In this document: piece after piece, positions 60,884-64,000 of the stretch
Layout: each line of letters opens with the position of its first letter
Position numbering within the stretch: the stretch's first letter is position 1
From: Lentilactobacillus raoultii
Lineage (GTDB): Bacteria > Bacillota > Bacilli > Lactobacillales > Lactobacillaceae
Length of the DNA stretch: 64,000 nt
Direction: 5' to 3'
Assembly (NCBI RefSeq): GCF_900411375.1
Contig: NZ_LS422984.1
Location: 465,249-529,248, forward strand
Program-made: the position numbers and the translations under genes
Notes under the pieces: generated by a model
What the model saw: only the letters and a program-made list of their open reading frames with translations
Told to the model about the DNA's origin: nothing
The model's database searches: none

Positions 60884-61957
60884 TTATTTGATAGGCTCAT
60901 TCCAAAGTCGCTCGTCAGGTCCTTTAGAAATTAACTGATAAGGGTTTCCTTTAATCAACTGATAACCCTTTTTAATTGCATCAAAATTGGTTGTTTCTCG
61001 AAACGCCGGAATTTGATATAATTCCCGGGCGTATCGCCAAAGATTTGGAAAATCAATTAAACGGTTACGGTTGACGTGAAAGACGGGGTAGTAAGCGGCA
61101 TCAAATCTAGTGAGAGTTACGTAAAGTCTAATGTCTGAATCCGTTAATTGATCGCCAAATAAGAAGCGTCGGGTAGCTAGTCGCTCCTCTAGCCAATCAG
61201 CACGTTTAAAAAATTTGTCATACGCTGCTTCGTATGCTTCTTGTGATTTTGCAAACCCCGCTTGATAAACAGCATTATTAATCTCATGAAAAAGAATATC
61301 GTTTAATGCATCGATATCTTTTCTTAGATTTTCTGGATAAAGGTCAGGCGCGTCATTTTTTTGAAAGGGATTAAATGCTGTTTCAAATTGATTAGTCAAG
61401 GTGTGATAATCGTTATTAACGACTTTCCCGGTTTTGACATCTATTAAGGCAGGGATGGTGGCACGTCGACTATAGTTAGGATCTGCTTTCAGATAAGCTT
61501 CTCCCAAATAGTGAATGCCGAGTATCGGATCAACATCGTTAAGGTCCAAGGTGAAATTCCAGCCTTCTGAAGTCCGAATGGGGGATACTTTACCTACGCT
61601 AATGACGTCTTCAAGACCTAAGAGCTTTCTAACAATTGCAGCCCGATTTGACCAAGGACAGATTTCACCCCAAATTAAGCGGTATCGGAAGGGTTCTGGG
61701 GTTAGTTCGTGGGGACCGCTGCCGAATTTTTGTTTGAACTGATTGTCCTGACGTTTAAAGGTTCCGTCTTTAGCGATTTCATGATTGTTTTCATCAGTTG
61801 AAATTTTACTGTTTAAAATTTCATACTGATATTGATCTACTTCGCGTTTAACAGCTTTACCTGTTGAAAAATCAACTACACAGAACGCAGCATCATCCGT
61901 TTTATCAACTTTTTCTAATTCTTTTTTTAATGTATCAGTATCGTTTTTTTCTGTCAT
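60884..61957 (-). CDS. glutathionyl-hydroquinone reductase-like protein (Xi-class GST), long form
   Basis: 357-residue protein. After an extra N-terminal region of about 55 residues it follows the Xi-class glutathione-transferase pattern: GPHELTPEPFRYRLIWGEICPWSNRAAI with the catalytic cysteine in CPW, and LGLEDVISVG, followed by PALIDVKTGKVVNNDY, FHEINNAVYQAGFAKSQEAYE and FGDQLTDSDIRLYVTL. Predicted to reduce thiol-quinone conjugates using glutathione or another thiol. Paralogue of the gene before it. It lies 14 bases upstream of the ABC binding-protein gene in the same operon. Confidence 0.87.
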   Translation of the reverse strand: MTEKNDTDTLKKELEKVDKTDDAAFCVVDFSTGKAVKREVDQYQYEILNSKISTDENNHEIAKDGTFKRQDNQFKQKFGSGPHELTPEPFRYRLIWGEICPWSNRAAIVRKLLGLEDVISVGKVSPIRTSEGWNFTLDLNDVDPILGIHYLGEAYLKADPNYSRRATIPALIDVKTGKVVNNDYHTLTNQFETAFNPFQKNDAPDLYPENLRKDIDALNDILFHEINNAVYQAGFAKSQEAYEAAYDKFFKRADWLEERLATRRFLFGDQLTDSDIRLYVTLTRFDAAYYPVFHVNRNRLIDFPNLWRYARELYQIPAFRETTNFDAIKKGYQLIKGNPYQLISKGPDERLWNEPIK

Positions 61958-61982
61958 AATTAACTACTCCTCGTTTAATTTA

Positions 61983-62945
61983 TTAGTTTTCGAAACGGTT
62001 ACGATCATTAGGTTCTAACCAAAAAGATTCATCAGGCCCTTTAGGTAGAACTTGAAAGTCATCTGAGGTTCCCGCTAAGTGTCCAGAGGTATGATAATGA
62101 ATTTTAATAGCATCAAATTCGGTCGATTCTTTAAATGCTGGGATGGAATATAGGTCTTTAGCGTAGTTCCAAAGATTGTTATAATCCCGAAGTCGCTTCT
62201 TGTTGCAGCGGAACTTATCATAGTAGGCAGCGTCAAATCTTGCTAATGTAGTGTAAAGTCGAATATCACTGTCAGTTAAATGATTACCGAACAAAAAGCG
62301 ATGGTGACTAAGCCGTTCTTCCAACCAATCAAGCCGGTAAAATAATTTATCATAAGCGGCTTCATAGGCTGCCTGGCTGGTTGCAAACCCAGCTTTATAA
62401 ACCCCATTATTTACGTCATGGAAAATAATATCGTTTAAGGTGTCAATATCAGGGCGCAACTCATTTGGATAAAGATCTGGTGCATCTGGTTTTTGATATT
62501 TCTTCCACTCAACTTCAAAGTAGTTTGTTAATTTGAAATAATCATTTTGCACTACCTTGCCAGAAGCAATATCCACAATTGCTGGTACAGTTGGACGACC
62601 ATCGTAGTTTGGATCGGCCTTTAAGTACGCTTCTGATAGATCGCGAATGCCGAGCACTGGATCAACACCATCTGGGTCTAAATCAAAGCGCCAATCTGCA
62701 AACTCTTTTTTGGGACGTAAAGGGCTTGCTTTGCCAATACTAATAGCGTTTTCTAATCCTAATAATTTGATTGCAATAGCCTGACGAGTTGCCCAAGGGC
62801 ATGCAGCAGACCAGATTAATCGATACTTTCCAGCTTCAACGGGAAGTTGCCCCGGTTTATTTCCAAATGGGGTATCAAATTCATTTCCCTGACGCTCAAA
62901 TTTTCCATTTGTTGCAATTTCTGTTTTATATAAAAGTTTAGCCAT
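61983..62945 (-). CDS. glutathionyl-hydroquinone reductase-like protein (Xi-class GST)
   Basis: 320 residues. The order of motifs is as in its neighbour: FERQGNEFDTPFG, the thioredoxin-fold segment YRLIWSAACPWATRQAIAIK with the catalytic cysteine, ISIGKASPL, PAIVDIASGKVVQNDY, and the C-terminal helical domain FHDVNNGVYKAGFATSQAAYE and GNHLTDSDIRLYTTL. The start is the ATG at 62945, ten bases after AGGAG; an in-frame TTG just upstream is too close to that site. It is the first gene behind the T-box leader. Confidence 0.87.
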   Translation of the reverse strand: MAKLLYKTEIATNGKFERQGNEFDTPFGNKPGQLPVEAGKYRLIWSAACPWATRQAIAIKLLGLENAISIGKASPLRPKKEFADWRFDLDPDGVDPVLGIRDLSEAYLKADPNYDGRPTVPAIVDIASGKVVQNDYFKLTNYFEVEWKKYQKPDAPDLYPNELRPDIDTLNDIIFHDVNNGVYKAGFATSQAAYEAAYDKLFYRLDWLEERLSHHRFLFGNHLTDSDIRLYTTLARFDAAYYDKFRCNKKRLRDYNNLWNYAKDLYSIPAFKESTEFDAIKIHYHTSGHLAGTSDDFQVLPKGPDESFWLEPNDRNRFEN

Positions 62946-62983
62946 ACTTACCAATCTCCTTTTAAATTAATTAGTCACATCAT

Positions 62984-63240
62984 AAAAAGGCTTTCGTCTC
63001 CTAACTACTTACACATAGTTAAGGGACGAAAGCCTTCGTGTTACCACCCTGATTTGTGTGGTCATTGCTAACCACACCTCAACGACACAATTCATGTCTG
63101 GGATTATATCGTATCCTCACGGGTAAGCAGCTCCCACCATTTACCACAACTCAGAGTCCATATTCACTGATCGTTTAAATCCGCCATCTCATCAACTGGC
63201 GTTCTCTGTAAATCTGACTGAATCAGCTACTCTTCTCTTC
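62984..63240 (-). promoter_or_regulatory. T-box leader with terminator/antiterminator
   Basis: The minus strand carries the T-box AGGGTGGTAACACG (63037-63050), followed by the terminator arms AAGGCTTTCGTC and GACGAAAGCCTT with a T tract. Stem I begins AAGAGAAGAGTAGCTGAT; its distal AGAGAACGCC and GATGAGATGGCG parts are visible. On the 3' side of the specifier loop the sequence is GTGAATATGGACTCT, giving TAT (Tyr) if the codon follows GAA directly, or ATG (Met) if shifted by one. It should control the two reductase-like genes, the ABC importer and the GNAT gene. Confidence 0.92.
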
Positions 63241-63287
63241 ATAGTTTAATTATGAACATTTATATCATTAAATTAAATTGTGATAAG

Positions 63288-63314
63288 TTTATATCAACGC
63301 TTACTTATTGTCAA
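63288..63314 (-). promoter_or_regulatory. promoter of the T-box operon
   Basis: On the minus strand TTGACA and TATAAA are separated by 15 bases. A TAAACT at 17 bases is an alternative -10. It lies about 50 bases before the T-box stem I. Confidence 0.6.
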
Positions 63315-63439
63315 CATTTTTTTGATATCTTTTTTAAGGCTTCTTTAATTTGATCTCCTAACATATACGGTAGCATTGAAGTATCTGTCAAATCAGTCCC
63401 CAAATGAACGGAAACAGTAGGAGTGACTCTGGTAATCAT
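63311..63439 (-). pseudogene. short remnant frame, 42 codons
   Basis: Frame MITRVTPTVSVHLGTDLTD ending EALKKISKKC has the look of a protein C-terminus but no ribosome site, and its stop overlaps the -35 box of the T-box promoter. Possibly the end of a degraded gene. The region 62946-63793 holds otherwise only the T-box leader, a hairpin pair and an IS end. Confidence 0.3.
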
Positions 63440-63552
63440 TTTTCTGATTAATTCTTACAAATGTTCGGGGAGTTAATTATTGTCATCCACTTTAGGCTCT
63501 TCAACTTTTATTGTGTTAGAAATTTGGATATGACATCGTGTAGTAGTAAAAA

Positions 63553-63637
63553 GTGAGCGATGGGATGTCGCCCATCGCTCACAATCGTGAGTTTCAGATA
63601 CTTGGTGAATCGGCTAACCGCTTTGGTTAGTCTTTTT
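63553..63637 (+). ncRNA. candidate small RNA: perfect hairpin plus terminator
   Basis: GTGAGCGATGGG pairs perfectly with CCCATCGCTCAC over a six-base loop (63553-63582). It is followed 30 bases later by CTAACC/GGTTAG and TCTTTTTT (63614-63637), an independent terminator. No ORF ends here on this strand, so a short transcript is possible. No promoter is clear. Confidence 0.35.
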
Positions 63638-63680
63638 TGATTTCATGCTATGCACAAGCAAGAATATAAATTCCCCCGAT

Positions 63681-64000
63681 TTAAAATTGAAGTGCAACAC
63701 TTGATAACTAGACCAATTAGACTAGCTTAAAAGGCCATGAAGACCTATTCTTATTATTAACGACAAAATCAACAGATAAGGATAGGTGTCTTCATGACCC
63801 AAACTAAGAATATCATGCCTAAGCATTACCAACAACTCCAATCTTTTGAACGCGGTCAAATTGAGTCCCTGACTCGATTAGGGTTCGGCGTTCGTCAGAT
63901 TGCCAGCCAGCTTCACCGGAGCCCCAGCACCATTTCTCGTGAATTAAAACGCGGGTTAACCACCCAGATTGATTCCCAGAAACATTGTTCGTATGAGGGC
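63681..64000 (+). mobile_element. IS30-family insertion sequence, left part, cut by window
   Basis: The left end is near AAAATTGAAGTGCAACACTTG (63683-63703), about 90 bases before the transposase ATG. The right end is outside the window. The short direct repeat made on insertion cannot be seen. Confidence 0.75.
63794..64000 (+). CDS. IS30-family transposase, 3' part outside window
   Basis: 69 residues are visible. They start MTQTKNIMPKHYQQLQSF, then ERGQIESLTRLGFGVRQIAS and HRSPSTISRELKRG, the N-terminal helix-turn-helix of IS30 transposases that binds the inverted repeats. The catalytic DDE domain lies beyond the window. The ATG comes after AGATAAGGATAGG with only a weak ribosome site, as in other IS30 elements. 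Whether it is intact cannot be judged. Confidence 0.85.
   Translation, partial: MTQTKNIMPKHYQQLQSFERGQIESLTRLGFGVRQIASQLHRSPSTISRELKRGLTTQIDSQKHCSYEG

Noticed and set aside
63601..63637. CTAACCGCTTTGG as another copy of the dispersed repeat box
   Set aside because: Only about ten bases match the box and the rest of the element is absent; it is better explained as part of a terminator hairpin.
1..64000. Prophage or plasmid origin for the window
   Set aside because: No phage structural, replication or partition genes are visible; core metabolism genes dominate.

Overview
The window is a low-to-mid GC, Gram-positive chromosome segment of the Lactobacillaceae type. The signs are strong AGGAGG-like ribosome sites, frequent TTG/GTG starts, a 28-base type I-E CRISPR repeat of the lactobacillus kind, T-box and THI-box leaders, and secreted proteins with SLAP/DUF5776-like C-termini. 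A heterofermentative genus such as Lentilactobacillus, Levilactobacillus or Secundilactobacillus is my inference. It cannot be proved from this segment.

Layout. 1-5.2 kb: the end of an acetylase-branch lysine/diaminopimelate operon (dapL-dapA-dapB-patA) followed by asd. 5.2-10.2 kb: a P-type cation ATPase and a convergent DHA2 drug-type exporter. 10.2-14.9 kb: a minus-strand potABCD polyamine importer with small unknown genes at both ends. 15-19.7 kb: asparaginase, a three-gene operon of unknown function ending in a zinc-ribbon protein, an NmrA-like oxidoreductase and small genes. 19.8-23.2 kb: ykoEDC, an ECF-type thiamine-precursor importer under a TPP riboswitch with its own terminator. 23.3-29.9 kb: a HAD phosphatase, a choloylglycine-hydrolase family enzyme, a large FAD/NAD-binding protein, a VanX-like dipeptidase and NnrE. 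29.9-37 kb is an accessory stretch starting at tRNA-Arg: a DarTG-type toxin-antitoxin pair (antitoxin first), a secreted CAP-domain protein, a MazEF-like pair whose toxin is frameshifted, a PadR/membrane-protein pair and a decayed surface-protein gene. 37.2-44 kb: menF-menD-menC, flanked on both sides by a CRISPR array with a related leader and a related DUF1648 gene; the left copies are short and decayed. 45-55.4 kb: two very large paralogous secreted proteins, apparently carbohydrate-active, with cre boxes, around a third surface protein. 55.7-63.3 kb: an amino-acid permease, a UspA protein, and a T-box-controlled operon with two glutathionyl-hydroquinone-reductase-like genes, a polar amino-acid ABC importer and a GNAT gene. 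The window ends inside an IS30-type transposase.

The most unusual structure is a dispersed intergenic repeat family with three full copies on one strand, one full copy on the other, and several partial copies. Short conserved boxes (AGTGTGCGGATTCAAGCGG) flank a long hairpin whose arms differ from copy to copy but stay complementary. Copies sit directly against the promoters of the P-type ATPase and ykoEDC and against the ykoE ribosome site. Other notable points are the CRISPR/men duplication without any intact cas gene, the inverted DarTG pair, and the paired giant exoproteins.
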